This document shows positions 14,428-27,620 of a DNA stretch of 64,000 nt, piece by piece; positions within the stretch are counted from its first letter, which is position 1, and every line of letters begins with the position of its first letter. The translations under genes and the position numbers were made by a program. Under the pieces are notes generated by a model, which had not been told where the DNA came from, ran no database searches, and saw only the letters and a program-made list of their open reading frames with translations. The stretch covers positions 6,076,001 to 6,140,000 of the forward strand of contig CM082589.2 in NCBI GenBank assembly GCA_040954595.2, given 5' to 3'. This stretch comes from Balanoglossus misakiensis (lineage: Eukaryota; Hemichordata).

Positions 14428-17400
14428 ATAATGTTTACCAAGTTTGCCATTCATACCAGCAGTTGGCAGAGTATTCTTCAAATGATAAAGTCTGATCAAG
14501 ATGACTGAATGTGATGTATATGTACAGCAGACAGGGAGATAGCTTATTCCAATATCTGGAATTGATTAAGTTCTGTCACTTATGTGAATCCTTACATTCG
14601 TACCTTCTCTCTCTCTCTTCTTCATGCGACGCATGATTGCAAATTTTATTACTATTGATCGCCATGACAAAGGAAGTATTTAAAACAGCTTTTTTGACAT
14701 GCTTTCAACAAGGACTACTTTGTTTCATTTGTATTATCACCAGTGACAAAATATCAGCTTTATTTTGCCGGCAATACAGTTTTATCAGAAGTAAATGTAC
14801 TATCTATGTGATACTGAAGCAATATCTGATAGTGGTACATGTGAAAAAAAATTACACTTAATACTGGGGTTTATATCTACAAACTAGAGCACAGTACGTA
14901 AGCACGATTCAACTTCAAACCCTCAGTCTACTCTGGTGTCACACGTTGAAAAGCAAGAAACATCCTCGGAACTTTTTGTGATTTTTTTTCTCTCTGCTAA
15001 AACACACAGACAGGAATCGTGAGGTCTGTTGTTGACAGAGCAAAGTACGCCCGCTTCAATAATGTCTAATTAATGGGAGTTTATAACCTGAAAAGGGGGG
15101 ACAATATGATCTATTGGGCAATACGGCAAGAGTAAACATCTTGACTGGTACCCCGAACTTTGGTCCCCCATCAGAAATGTGCTCCTGATCCAATCACACT
15201 GGTTCCTCGGCACGAAACAGTCGACTCAACTAGGAAATAGAGGTGAGCAGAGGTTAACGACTCTGAAATATACTTTGTGGAAGTAAGACATTAAAACGTC
15301 AGAAATATGTGGATATATACCTTGCAAAGTACCCTTGGAGAGACAGATTTCAGTATTGGCTAGTTTGGATTTGACAGCCTCTAACGAGCATGTTTTCTTT
15401 CACCGGTATTTAAAGGTATTCCCATGAATTTTTGAATTTTAAGACTTGCTTTTTACAGCAGTTGCCGGATTGAAAATGATGACTTCGAACAAAACCGTGC
15501 AAGTAACATGCAGTCACCTTAGTCTACTTTCTTCCCCATCCCTCCCATACAGATAAACTTTACCACGGAAAACAAAGGATTTCGACCAATTAAACCGAGT
15601 GCTCAGAGGATGGATTTGAAGTCATAACGAGAAACACAGTACAATGAACTGCACTTCATTTACAAGAAATGCAAAGACACTAACCTCCTGAACCACAAAG
15701 ATGATATATTACGAGAATTTTAAAGACATAACCCTCTTAGATCCAAAAGGATGAAAACAGTTTCTACATCGACGATGCAGTCTACAAAATATCGTACTTC
15801 AGCCCACACTCCAATCTGGGCAAATTTACAGCCTCTTTGGCAATCTTCATTTCAATTAAATACCTGTCAAATTTATGACAAGTCAATATTGTCTGCAATT
15901 TGAGGTTAACTCTCCCAATTCAAACACGACAAAGGATCGTATATCTATATACCAGTTAAATCTGACAAGATATTAATCCACAAGCCGTGTTTATCGGAGG
16001 CGGTATTCCATCTCCATGGCGACACGACAAAGCAAGAGAGAAGGCAAATCTTTTGCAAGATGAGAGCCTCTCTTCAAATTGCTCCCCGACACGGAATTCG
16101 ACCGCATTAAACGTGGGATGAGAACTGGTGTCAGGTACTGTAAGCGCTGAGACCTGTGAACCCTCGACTGCCGATCTAAGAGAACACGAAGAAAAGAAAC
16201 CAGTAGAACTGATCCATCTTCAGAAGAAGAAAAAATCATCTCTGTAACCATGGCATGCAGGGACGGCAATAAAAATGCAAACTTGTTCTCATTCACCTAC
16301 ATAATCACAGCACCCGGAAAGAGGAGAACCAAGGCGCCATGGAAAAGTACGCCAAGCATACAGTCATTTGTCAGACGCAGAAACTGATCAGCCAGGTTTA
16401 GGGTGAACTATATAAGCTCAGTAATGAGTTTATACTCCTAAGCTGCCAAGGTCTACTCCCAGGGAAAATCATGCTTTTTTTTCATCGTCCTATATTCCTT
16501 ACACATGTTGTTACGGATGCACACATATAGATGATGGTGCTAAATTCATCTCTGCGGCATTTGATGCTAAATGCTGAAAAATTGATCATTTTAATCCTAT
16601 GTAGCATTTACATTTACAATGCAAAAACACTCCGAGACACAACTCTCGTCAAAGGACCCGGTTTCATTTAAAAACTGCATGACAAAAACTGGGCCTACCA
16701 GTGAATTAATTTTTACCTCTTTAGGCAGGGGTGAGTAAATCCACAATCCCGGAGTTCATGGGTTATTAGTTTTTATGATCAGGCTATGAGTTTGTTGTTC
16801 CGACTAGCCTGAACACTGACATTGAACGGGTGGCCTTTTTTTACCCTGGAGAGCTATCATCTTCGTTCAGTGCATCAACCAATTTTTAGCACAGTTCCCT
16901 CAAACACCACAAAATGTACATTTCACTTATAAACATAACCTCATAAGTGAGCACTGCTACTGTTGAACATTTACTGTAAGTCTGGACTTGAATACACATA
17001 ATTTGTCAACAATAACAATGCTTTGCACACATGTATAAGATATGTTTACAAGCAGAATACAAGGCTGGGGGTACATCGTAACATGTATGTTGGTACACTA
17101 CAGACAGACGATCAAGAAACTGATACAAAGTTGTGTTCCAGGCAATTCTGTTGCAAGATCCAACCTTACTTTCCTCATGTGTAAATCATTCCCAATACCG
17201 CTTTTAACATTTTGTAGTTTCAATCCCTTTGTGGTCGTTTCATCACCTTGATTCCTCTGCACGTACGTTCAGTCGACCCCACCATCCAAGCTCAAATTAC
17301 TCACGAACGAAAAAAGAAACACCGTGATATAAATACCCTCGTTCGAAAATAAAAATGAACTCCCCTCATTGTGGTGCTGAGCCACGGACTCCCCGGCAGC

Positions 17401-19375
17401 TCGCCGTGAGTAATGGACTCGCTCATTCACTGGAAACACGATAACGTCTTGCGCAATTAAGTCGTTAATATTGCCATTATCAACGTCACTACTGCCCGAG
17501 CCGACACAACAATGCACAAGCGGCAGAGAAAAACGACACGACACAGAACACCGACCGTACCTTCAGCTGCGACCGTGAGCTGCCTTAAGTACACACCACG
17601 CTGCAGCCACATACATCTCTCCATTGGAAGTCAACAATAAAAGGGAAAAGTGTACCCCACGGTTCTATTAAACCCAAGGAATGGCTACATTTGCATACTA
17701 AATTGAGCTGACTGTTGACAATTTGACGACAGTCGGTCGGGGCGATTCTGCCGACGCTTATTGGCTTACTGGCAATTACGCACACACTGCACACAGCCCC
17801 CACATCTGTTCCCAGAGTCCTTGTAGCGGCCACTTGGGCACAACTGAAACCAAATTCTTCCCCGGCGCGGAGAAATAAAAACACTAATGAGAACACAGAC
17901 TGTTAATTTTTCTTTTTACCGTACATCACTTTAACACGATTACTCCGGCAAGTGTGAGCGAGTTCAGAACCAATTTGCGCCAATAAGCCACCAAATGGGG
18001 CAGGCAGGTTGCCAGAGCAACGATTAAACGCGGAGGATGAAATAACTTACAATTGTTCGGTGTCTGGCAATGACGTACAGTCTGATGAAATTAATCGCCG
18101 GGAAGTGTAATTGGACGAAAATGAACAGTTTGGGCGCTTTTTAACTCGATACATTTCAATTTACATTAAACACAACAAAGCACATCATCTGTCTTGCTAA
18201 TTTCCCTCATCACCAGTCTTCAAACGCTCTCGCCAATTTCATGTGGGTTTTCTTTTTCACTGTGTGTGATTACACATCCATCACGAGCAAATTAAATTCA
18301 CACCTTTAAATAGTAATGATGTTTCATAAAATCAAAGTATCCACAAATTTTCAAGAGTGTGTGTATTAAAACCACGGCACACGTGGAATGGTACAGCAAT
18401 AAAGCGAGTCTTCTAATTCACTATCACAGGAAGCACACTGGTGCGAGGCAATACAGCAAACACTGCAGGGGTTCCTACAAAGCTTATTAAAACTTGATAC
18501 AGACATATCGCTGTCATATACTGGAAGAGTTAATAGAAGTTAATATGCGAATGGTGCTGTTCTGAAACGAGGATTGCGTGAGGAGGGTGGGGGGGGGGGG
18601 AGAGATAAAGAGGAGGTATATATCGCTTCCTTTCTGGTGTATGCCTGGACACTCAAAGCGAAAGACAAGGAAATTCTCATTTACTGTCCATTAACAGAAT
18701 ATTAAATATATCTGAACGCTGTAATACGACAGAAAGTTGATTAATGACACTTTTTTATTTTCTTTGGTAATTTTGAAACACACTTAATGGTGGGAGTTAA
18801 AAGATACCACACATCAGGTTAATAACATATATGGAGTTGGATTAGACTGACAGAGAGCTTTTAAATATTATTAAAATAGCCAGCTTTCCGTACTTCCTTT
18901 GTTTCCAATATGCGCGGTCTGCAATATTGAAAAACACAGCATGGTAGCGAGTAGGTGTCATCTGCACAACAGAAACATCTGATCTAATATTCCCGTAATG
19001 CATTTTCCAGTCATACACTTCGGAAATGCTCTGTATTCATGTGGTATTGGGGCTAAAAACGCTAAGCTTTGATGACGGTTTGCTCTCTAGATATTTAATT
19101 CTGCAACACATCTAAGATACTGGTGGCTTCGTAAGATCTTGAATATGTGCAAGTATCTGAAATTCAAAATGGCTGCCACACTCATTATTGTCATTGGCCA
19201 AAGTATCGAGCCGTCTGATTGGTGCAAACGCATTTCTTGTATGGGGCATAATCAAAATTCTTGAATGAATACATGTCATACATATACTAGCCTATCATTG
19301 GAAATGTCTTATGAATCTACATTTTGTATATTGTTTTACAGCAGTTGTCTTGAACCATTTTGCCTGAAATTTAGG
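14425..19375. other. Non-coding stretch with a CpG-richer segment
   Basis: No gene found. 17250-18130 is richer in CpG than its surroundings and contains a perfect C/EBP-type palindrome TTGCGCAA (17449-17456) and an octamer ATTTGCAT (17690-17697). The minus-strand ORFs there (17269-17544, 17585-17896) show no recognisable domain and no good codon pattern. A second TTCAAAATGGCTGCC word is at 19163-19177. Confidence 0.45.
18589..18600. repeat. 12-base poly-G tract
   Basis: Uninterrupted G run in a GA-rich stretch continuing GAGATAAAGAGGAGG. Confidence 0.9.
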
Positions 19376-19416
19376 CATTATGGCAACTGTCGCATACCAC
19401 GACAGTTGCCATAATG
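19376..19416. repeat. 17-bp perfect hairpin with 7-nt loop
   Basis: CATTATGGCAACTGTCG (19376-19392) pairs without a mismatch with CGACAGTTGCCATAATG (19400-19416) around CATACCA. It could be a transposon end, a cruciform-forming site or a structured RNA; nothing nearby decides. Confidence 0.7.
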
Positions 19417-22400
19417 TCATAACATACTAATATCCATTAGCGACAATGCAGCCAGTGGTCGAATTAAAGCAGGGACCCAGACTACACTACCATAGCGACC
19501 AACGAGGTTTTTGAACTGCACGCACCTGACAGGAGTCATAACCTCTTCATGAAATATTAGCATGCCTGGTATTACAGCAAACATGGTATGCACTAACTGC
19601 GGCAGATTTGTATAATTAACTGAATGGTTGGCAAACGTACTATTGGGAATAACAGCAGTAGTGTCAACACTAAAGCTATTCCCAAAACAAATAAATTTGA
19701 CACTAATGTATTTTAAATCCTCCACTGGTTGTAATGCAAGCAGAAATATGGTACTTACAAACTCCTCGATAATTAAAATGTAAACTTCCATTTCGTCGTA
19801 CTTGAGACTCACTTAGTATATGGGCTATGAAATTGTACACTCTAAATTTTATGCTGATGATTAATGTGATTCCGTGAGACGGAAAATAGTACAAAGAATT
19901 ATGTCGGTAAAATAATACATCAGATTATTTTCTGCAACTTACTCAAAATCACTGTTTAAAAGTAAAATGACGTATGCCAAAAAAATAATTGTCAATGACG
20001 GAAGTTGTATATAATATTTTGACATTTGATATTAAGCGTGCGATAGGTTTTGAAGTGTGTCTAAAGTCTTATATGTTTATGTACTTGCATCCAAGCGAGA
20101 TAACACACTGATCTACTAGACCTAAGTGATTTATCATGTTATCGAAGATGACAGGCCGATATAGAGCATGCAAATTCTGAGCCCAGTTACCTGGTCGTTT
20201 TGTCGGAGTCGGCTGCAAGTTATTACTTTTTCAGTCCTTAAGTTATATTTTGTCAAATCCCAAAGGATGCACATGTTCACATTTCCTCATATCATATGAT
20301 AAACTCTGAGACGTAATGTCGTTGTTCGATGCACTGATGCGTGCTAAAATTACCTCAGCGCTGGTCTGGTGATATTTTCATCACAGTTCAAGATGTGTTG
20401 ATTTTTTTTTCCGCGATCCCAAACGCCGTCACTCAAACAGTTGATGTTTGTTTTAGATTTTTCAGCTTAATGAACTTCTGCTTTTTGTCTACAACCCATC
20501 CCTGCCAACTGGCAACAGAGAGTTATCTGGTCGACTGCGATACTCGGGTCGGTGCTTCCGTAGGGAATTCACACTATAGGATCGAAACACTGAGGAACAA
20601 AGCCAATGTTTGGCGTAGGAATTCACAAAATGTAGTTACTCAGAACAGCATACAAAATCTGGATGTAACGCTGATAAATCTATGATCAAAAACACAAACT
20701 TCACACACAGTAGTCCTCTAGGTAGAAAGACAAAACCATGGGTAAAACGCTTGACTGCACAGATAAACGATCACTCTCCCCTGTCCTTGGTTTTCTCGCC
20801 ATTATTGAGACATCAATGACTCTCACCCATAAAAGCTGACAAACAGACAAAAGACGCGACTCAGTCGCCATGTACGCTGTTACGCAACACCTACCGGGGG
20901 GGACCCTCTGATTCTCCACAGGGAAATCAACTTTCGATTCAGTCCACCTGGCGTCCACTGTCATTGTCTAGCAAGCTAAACGACGCTGTTCCACACCAGT
21001 TGCCGAGGCAGCCAGCTTATCACACACACTAGAACAATGCATTGTGGGTAGATACCTTCTGGTACTGTGTGTTTGCTACTTCCTGTGCTTGAGGTTTGCC
21101 TGTCCCTCCTTCTGCTGTCTCTTAGCTAATTACCAACCAACCCAGCCAATGTCCCAATACACAGGTGTTCAGTAGTTGAACATACAGTTTGCATCAGACA
21201 AGAATGGGCGGTACCAGGAATGAGAAACCATCAAATTCAGCATATATGATTAAATAGATGACAACAATTAATAGCAGTGATGTGATCCGTAGGTCTACAA
21301 ACAACAGGACAGAAATGCTTGCAAACGTACGGACCACTGAACTACTAGTAAGTGCTGTGAAGCCCCGTTAGAATAGATTCCCCGTTTCTACACGTAAAGA
21401 AAAGTAACCATTCTGACCTTGTGACCTCCAACAGCTTCTAGGAAGTGTTTGTCGCTGACCCAGTGACTTCAAAACAGCAGCTCTGTAATAACAGACCGCG
21501 GCAGCACCCGTTCGCACCAGCCACCCAGCTCACCAACTCTTCAAATTAAAACACAGCGTCCTGGAATGGGAAAAATTCAAGCATGTTAGCAATGTTACGC
21601 CGGCGGTCAGCTAAACACGGATACGAATGAAGCCATAATAATATCACACAGTGCCAGACGAGCCTTTGGTTTAGCTGCCAACAAAAGAAACACTCTTCTG
21701 TGATGTGATAACAGCTATTTCAATAAACAATGGTATGTTATTGAGACATTAAACAGGTACACTGAAGTCTTTTGTTAAATGCTGTCGGCATGCGTTAGCC
21801 AATAGCATGTACGGTGCTCACAGCTGCCCCTACATTGGCTTTTGTGCATTTTTCATTGTTTCATTACAATAATGAAACGAGTGTTCGATTTTTATAGGGG
21901 TTCTGTATTCACATCGATCCAGGGTTCATATATACGCCTTCTACATCATTTAATAGTTATGGACTTTCACACTGCCTTTTTCTCCGGGAAACCATTTTTC
22001 AAAGAATACTTAAAGATTTGGACTGATCAAACTCAACAATTCCTGATCAGCAGATTATCAGCAGCCATCAGGCAAGCAACCCTTTCACCAGATCACGGAT
22101 CGGACAGACTGTGCCTTCATCAATTTTCCATGAATTTCCACTAACAAAGCTGGATTCCCAGGGACTTTTCCTGAACTTCCGAGAACTGGCTACACCAAAA
22201 CTGAGCCTCTTTTGAGGGATTGGTCAGACACACTAACAATGGGCGAAAAGGCAAATTTTCCCCCATTTCAAAGCATGGCAGTTATCACATTTTTTATCTG
22301 TGACCGTGCCCTCCCAATACGCATTGACCCATCCCTTACAAACATCCTCATTTGATGAAAGGATAGCCCACATGAGGCGCCAGCTCAACCAGCAGAGATA

Positions 22401-23853
22401 TATCAATACTGCCTTTTCCCATGACAACAAGGACATTCAGGGAAAAAATGCAATGATTCCCCTACGGACTCCAGTGCTAATTACCACTCTAAGTAACGAT
22501 AAAATGATTAATTGGAGGTCATACTTCAATACAGCTATGTAAATCAATATCTCATCTTTGAACAACATCTTCACCATTAACAAATACCAGTTTGAACTTT
22601 CAATGACTGCTTCGAAAATAAACTTTTGAGAAGAACAAATGATACGCCCCTTTGGTTGCAAAGATGATGTTTTCCTAACAAATGAACGTCTCATCAAGAA
22701 GACCAGTTTAGCTGATGTTGAATTTATCTTAGACCTCACACGTTGAGTACACACAGGAATCTTGATAAAATTCATTCCTGTCTACTGGAGAGGACATATG
22801 CAATATGCCAATATATATAAAAGTACGTATAGAGCATCACTAGGCTAATTTATTACACTTGCGACATGTACACTATTGTTGGTATTGTTGAAATCACTGA
22901 CACTCCAAAGGGATATAATAACTGCATTAGGAAGATCTCTCACAAGGATAAATTCACTAACTTAGACATGTTGTTTGTTGCTCCTTGTGAAATACACTGA
23001 ATTATTCACTGTTTGCTCTCAACTTCGCACCGGGACAAAATATTTACACACATCCATGATATGCATTGCAAAATAACAGAAAATATCTAAAAGTTTGTTC
23101 CAAACTAGTTCTATAGTTTTCTGCCTCAAAATTCACACAGCGTGTGTTTTGTAAAATAAGTGAAAATGTGGGAACAGCTGAAGGTATTAATGTTTGCCTC
23201 CCAAAACTGCCTCAGGAATGAAAAGTTTTAGAGTTCACAGGCTAAGAATTCTGCCGCATCACTTCAAAGACGGCTGGTGCCGCCTGGAACCGACTCTGCA
23301 TCTTGCACTGCGTGCGATTTCAAAGGAAAACGGCGATTCAACAATACCGGGTTCAGTCTGCTGCGCGATATCAGTCGGGGTAGGTAGCCTGATACAAAAC
23401 GCGTGTGTAATTCGACAAAAGATGTCGCTGGGAAGATGGCTTGTACAAACGCAATCGAGGCATTCTCCACGTCCCAGGTGACTTGTAAAGAACCCTTCAA
23501 AGTAACAATTCAAAGAACAATTTTTTATCTCTCTCTGAAGGAGTAATTTCCACGGCGTTGCGCGGCCCGCTACTCCGTCGAGTTGTTTGCCACCGCTCAG
23601 AGCGACACATTATTGGGTGCAGCACTCCACGCGACAGGGAAGATTTTCCCGCGATTGGCCCCGGGTGCCGGCCACTGTCACAAGTACAGACAATGTTTGC
23701 ACTATTCAGGGTGCTAGTCAAGGATTGCACACTCCACAATTTAATTCTGCCAGGCTTGGAAAACGAGGAGGAATCTGACTCTTTGCAGGTGTGCCGAACA
23801 GCTACTTGTGAAAGTATCTCCGTCTGCAAGTGTAGCCAAGCCCTGGGGTACAT
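19417..23853. other. Non-coding stretch, CpG-richer at its right end
   Basis: No gene found. 23190-23700 is relatively CpG-rich and has an E2F-like TTTTCCCGCG directly abutting ATTGG (reverse CCAAT box) at 23644-23658, a promoter-like pairing, but no initiating exon can be called beside it. Confidence 0.4.
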
Positions 23854-24107
23854 GCACCAGCACATTAAGGGAGAACCATTTGATTTCTTGGAGGGGGTGG
23901 TGGAGGTTTTTTGGAAGAAAAAAAAATGCCAACAGATAATGCTGGGGAAACAATTCTTCTGCGATGCCGTGAGTATAATCAAAAGCAGGACTGACAGTAA
24001 AGAAAAAATGTGCTATAACATTGGTTGAAGAATATTTGCTGACACCATAATCCTCCACGCCACCCCCCCCTGCAAATCAAATGGTTCTCCCCTTACTACT
24101 CTGGTGC
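23854..24107. mobile_element. 254-bp inverted-repeat (MITE-like) element
   Basis: Arms of about 54-56 bp at 23854-23907 and 24052-24107 are inverted copies with a few mismatches. Both read GCACCAG, then a variable spacer, then GGGAGAACCATTTGATTT, then a G-rich run, then a GTGG/GGAGG block. The centre is A-rich and non-coding. I see no clear target-site duplication, so the exact termini and superfamily are uncertain. The arms would form a long stem-loop if transcribed. Confidence 0.6.
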
Positions 24108-27100
24108 GAACAGTTGCTGATAATCACCCCGCTGAGATTACCTGTTTCTTACACATTTTTCCTGATCACTATGCAATTTTTTTCTATCCTAAAGGTGTTG
24201 CTTTGTGGGTTTGTCTGGAGTTCTGAATGACCTTTGGCAATAAAATTTCAGAAAATTAGAAGATGATGGAATTCTGCATCTCATACGCACGCACGCAAAA
24301 CCACCGACTAAGTCAACATTTTCACTCTACTGGTGTAGGTGTACATCTGCAAATTGGAGCTAAAATTCTTAGCTGAAATAATGTAAAATATATTTACAGC
24401 CATCACAAGGATATCAGTAAGTCTCGGTGAGTCTTTGAGTAATATAAATTTCAATCAAAATCTCAAAAATAATTGGAATGCAGAGAAATTATCAATATTT
24501 TGATGTGAGTGAAATGCGTCAATGGCTGGTGGTGGCTACAACCGCTAAAATGAAATTCTAGTCTAACAATATAATATCTGTACACTATTCATAGCGCAGG
24601 ATCTCAGGTGTTCCCGTAAAATTACATATTTGCCAGCCCTTAATTGAGCAAGCATTAATATCCATTTACATGAAATGATCAGGCAATAATTTCTCTGTGC
24701 GTCACAGTAATTTTTCCTCGATTCACATTATAAACCATACTGCATAAATCATAGTTCCGACTTTTAAAGAGACAGAAGCGGCAACTTCTGGTGATTATTC
24801 GCATTTTACATAAAACAGAAATCTTCACACTATCTCCCCTGCATTGAAACACCATCTACAATTTTGAAGAAATTTCGGTTTCGATCACAGAGATTACAAA
24901 GCATGTTACAGAAGTTGTGATGAGATACTTGCTGATGAGATATCGCTGTATTACTAGTAATTACTAGATTAGGTTTGTTAGTTTTTTTTACTGAATTCCC
25001 ACTCTTAGTTGCGAACATTAATTGGCGGCAACATCTTACGGACCAAAACCAACAACTGAATCAGCACGCTGTCTGGAAAACCGATATTCACCACAGGGTA
25101 AAATTTAGGAACAAAGTAACAAACCTAATCTAGTATTTAACCAATAGACAGCTGTATCTCACGATCAAAAGGGTTTTGTCGCAAAACCACATCAACTACG
25201 TACATGTACGCCTGTCTGTTGAACGTTGGAAACAATGGTTTTTTTAAGGACATCTTAGGATTACTCCACGCACTCATACAAAAATAATAGATCACTTGAA
25301 ACTTTAACTGCCTGCAGGATTTCTCTTACCACGTACAAGACGCCAATATTGGAGCTGCAAACTCGCTTAAATACACCGACAGAAAGTAAGTAACGAGATC
25401 TGCCGATCACCCCTTAAGGAGACAATTAGATGCACCAGCTCTTCAATTGAATCCCGTGGAAACTTTACGACTGCGAATTGCATTTGCCAAATTTACAAAC
25501 ACGGCAGAAATTTAACAGCATTTAAATAAAACACAACCAATAAACACTGCCCCCAAGCTTTTAATCTGGCTGAGTGAAATACAAAGTCCCCATTCATCTT
25601 CATGATGCTGGGTATCTTTCACTTCTTATCAGGATTAATGCTCCGCGATCAGTCCATATTTTAGGCACATAATGTTTTATTGTCTGTGTGTGATATTTAA
25701 TAGTCTTGTGGTTACATGTGGGCTGTGTAATGTGTATAAGCCAAACGTGTCACGTGCCCGCTCACGTCTTTATCGGGCATTCCCCCTGAAGTCCAATGCT
25801 GATTGGTTCCACCTGAGCCTCCTATTGGTTGCGACGCACCTACACTTCGCGACAAAGATGAAGAATAACAGACAAGATCACGAAAGAATCAATTGCAGTA
25901 TCAATTTCCCTGAGAGTGCGAAGTTGATGGAAAGTTGTCTTTTTAATTATTCACGCATCTTTCACGACGCCCCACGGAGTTCTCTTCCTTGCGGTCTCAC
26001 GTTAATCGCTATCCTGTCACATTCGTACAAGTTACCGTCTTTCCCCAACAGACTCAGAACAAGTGTGGTCACACTTATACTTATTGCAAGTTCTGCTCGT
26101 ATATAGATGTGACACACACAAAGAAATCCTTTCAGGAACTGTTACTCTCAATTATCCAAGTCCCACATAAACCTCAAAAATAGGCATTTCAAACACCCAA
26201 GATACAGGGTACCCCTATCATGTACAGTAAACATTCAGTATCTATACAATGGTCATCTGACATGCAGATTTTCAGACCTACGGACAATCAATTTTTACAC
26301 ATTTTGCAAAAATGCTGCATAACTTCAAGTTGAAAGTTGTACATAGCCAAGTATTGGTAACAGCCTTCAAAACCTCATCTCAGATTCTAAAAGAGTTACA
26401 TGCCCATTTTGAGCACATCGTTCTTTATCTAAATCCCAAACTTCAACACAATATTCATATACTGTCACTGGCAACATGAAAATTAATAAATGAAATGCGA
26501 GTTCCAATCAATCTTGCTCTTGTTTCTTTTAATATCTCAAATATAATCAAGACATAAATACGATCGATGTATATTAATAATATCGCATTGTCAATAAATT
26601 TTGTAGTTGTCCATCAATAAATAACCCATCAACTGTAATTTCAAATTCAATTTATCTGAATTGAGCCTGGTATGAACTCATAACTTTCCAACACAATCAC
26701 TGCATATTTGCAGATTATCTTAATATTTGGACAGATATTGCTTTTTGAACTGCAATATATCTTCCAAACGCACTTACACATGCAAAACCGGCCTTGCAAA
26801 TCAAGCTGGTGAATATCATTCGGCACAATTACATTTTCCGCGGATGCCCTCAAAGAATGAGATGTCACAAGAATCTGGTTGGTTGCGTCACTGGCTAACC
26901 CCAGCAACACGCAGTCTTTGAAGTTTTTCAATAGTTATGCCACGAGCAACACCTGTCACAAACACATTTTGAGAAAGTGGGCAATATTTCAAGACAAGAG
27001 ATCTAAGATGGCATCCATTCTCTTGGAAACGTTGTATTTGAGAAACCATCAATACTTGGCAAATGAATGAAAATTTCGTCCTTGATAAGTACAGAAGTAG

Positions 27101-27133
27101 GCATAAAAGAAATTTTAATGTGTTACACAACTT

Positions 27134-27220
27134 TTAACCTTTCAGTTCCCGCTGTTGAGGTTCAACTTTATCATAGAACACAATGAATTTGGACCAAAAC
27201 CATCGTAGTGGAGGGGTTAA
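27134..27220. mobile_element. TTAA-flanked palindromic mini-element, copy A
   Basis: TTAA at 27134-27137 and 27217-27220 bracket a 79-bp sequence starting CCTTTCAG and ending AGTGGAGGGG, loosely inverted at its ends. Its core (CATAGAACACAATGAATTTG then GACCAAAACCATCG) matches copy B at 43044-43140 position by position with scattered substitutions. TTAA target sites are typical of piggyBac-type elements; no transposase is present, so this is at most a non-autonomous derivative. Confidence 0.5.
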
Positions 27221-27390
27221 AATCAGCAGTGGGGGTGTACGTGACAATGCACTAGAAGATTACCAAACAACAACATCACTATCGCACCAGCCACATGTAT
27301 CTTTCACAAGGTTGCAACCCTTCCACAAATCATTTCCATCATTCTCACATCCCTGCAACTAATTACCATAATGCACTTCTTCTCCCTGCA

Positions 27391-27620
27391 CGACCTCTGA
27401 CCTCTCCGCACACACGTTTTCTGCAGATGGAATTATTTATGAATTATTGAGTTTTTAATTTGCCACAGTTTTTCAGACAAAAACCTGTCAATTATTGATA
27501 ATGACCGAAGGCGACGGTGACAGTTTCTGATGTGTAATTTTATATAATGTCTTTCGGTTCTGCAAAATCATCCGCAATACCTCGCCACTTTATCTTTGTA
27601 GTTTTCTTGACGCCACTGTT
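27391..27620. promoter_or_regulatory. Candidate enhancer-like AT block
   Basis: Dense recognisable half-sites: CGACCTCTGACCTC (nuclear receptor DR-type), TTTATGAATTATTGAG and CTGTCAATTATTGATAATGA (Meis/Pbx/Hox-type). The block lies 170 bp past mini-element copy A. No ORF. Function is inferred from motif content only. Confidence 0.25.

Noticed and set aside
17269-17896. Two minus-strand ORFs in the CpG-richer segment
   Set aside because: No family resemblance; start contexts poor; better read as possible regulatory DNA.
23497-24028. Long overlapping ORFs on both strands (161 and 156 codons)
   Set aside because: They overlap each other, show no domain or codon pattern, and run into an inverted-repeat element; openness on both strands reflects composition.
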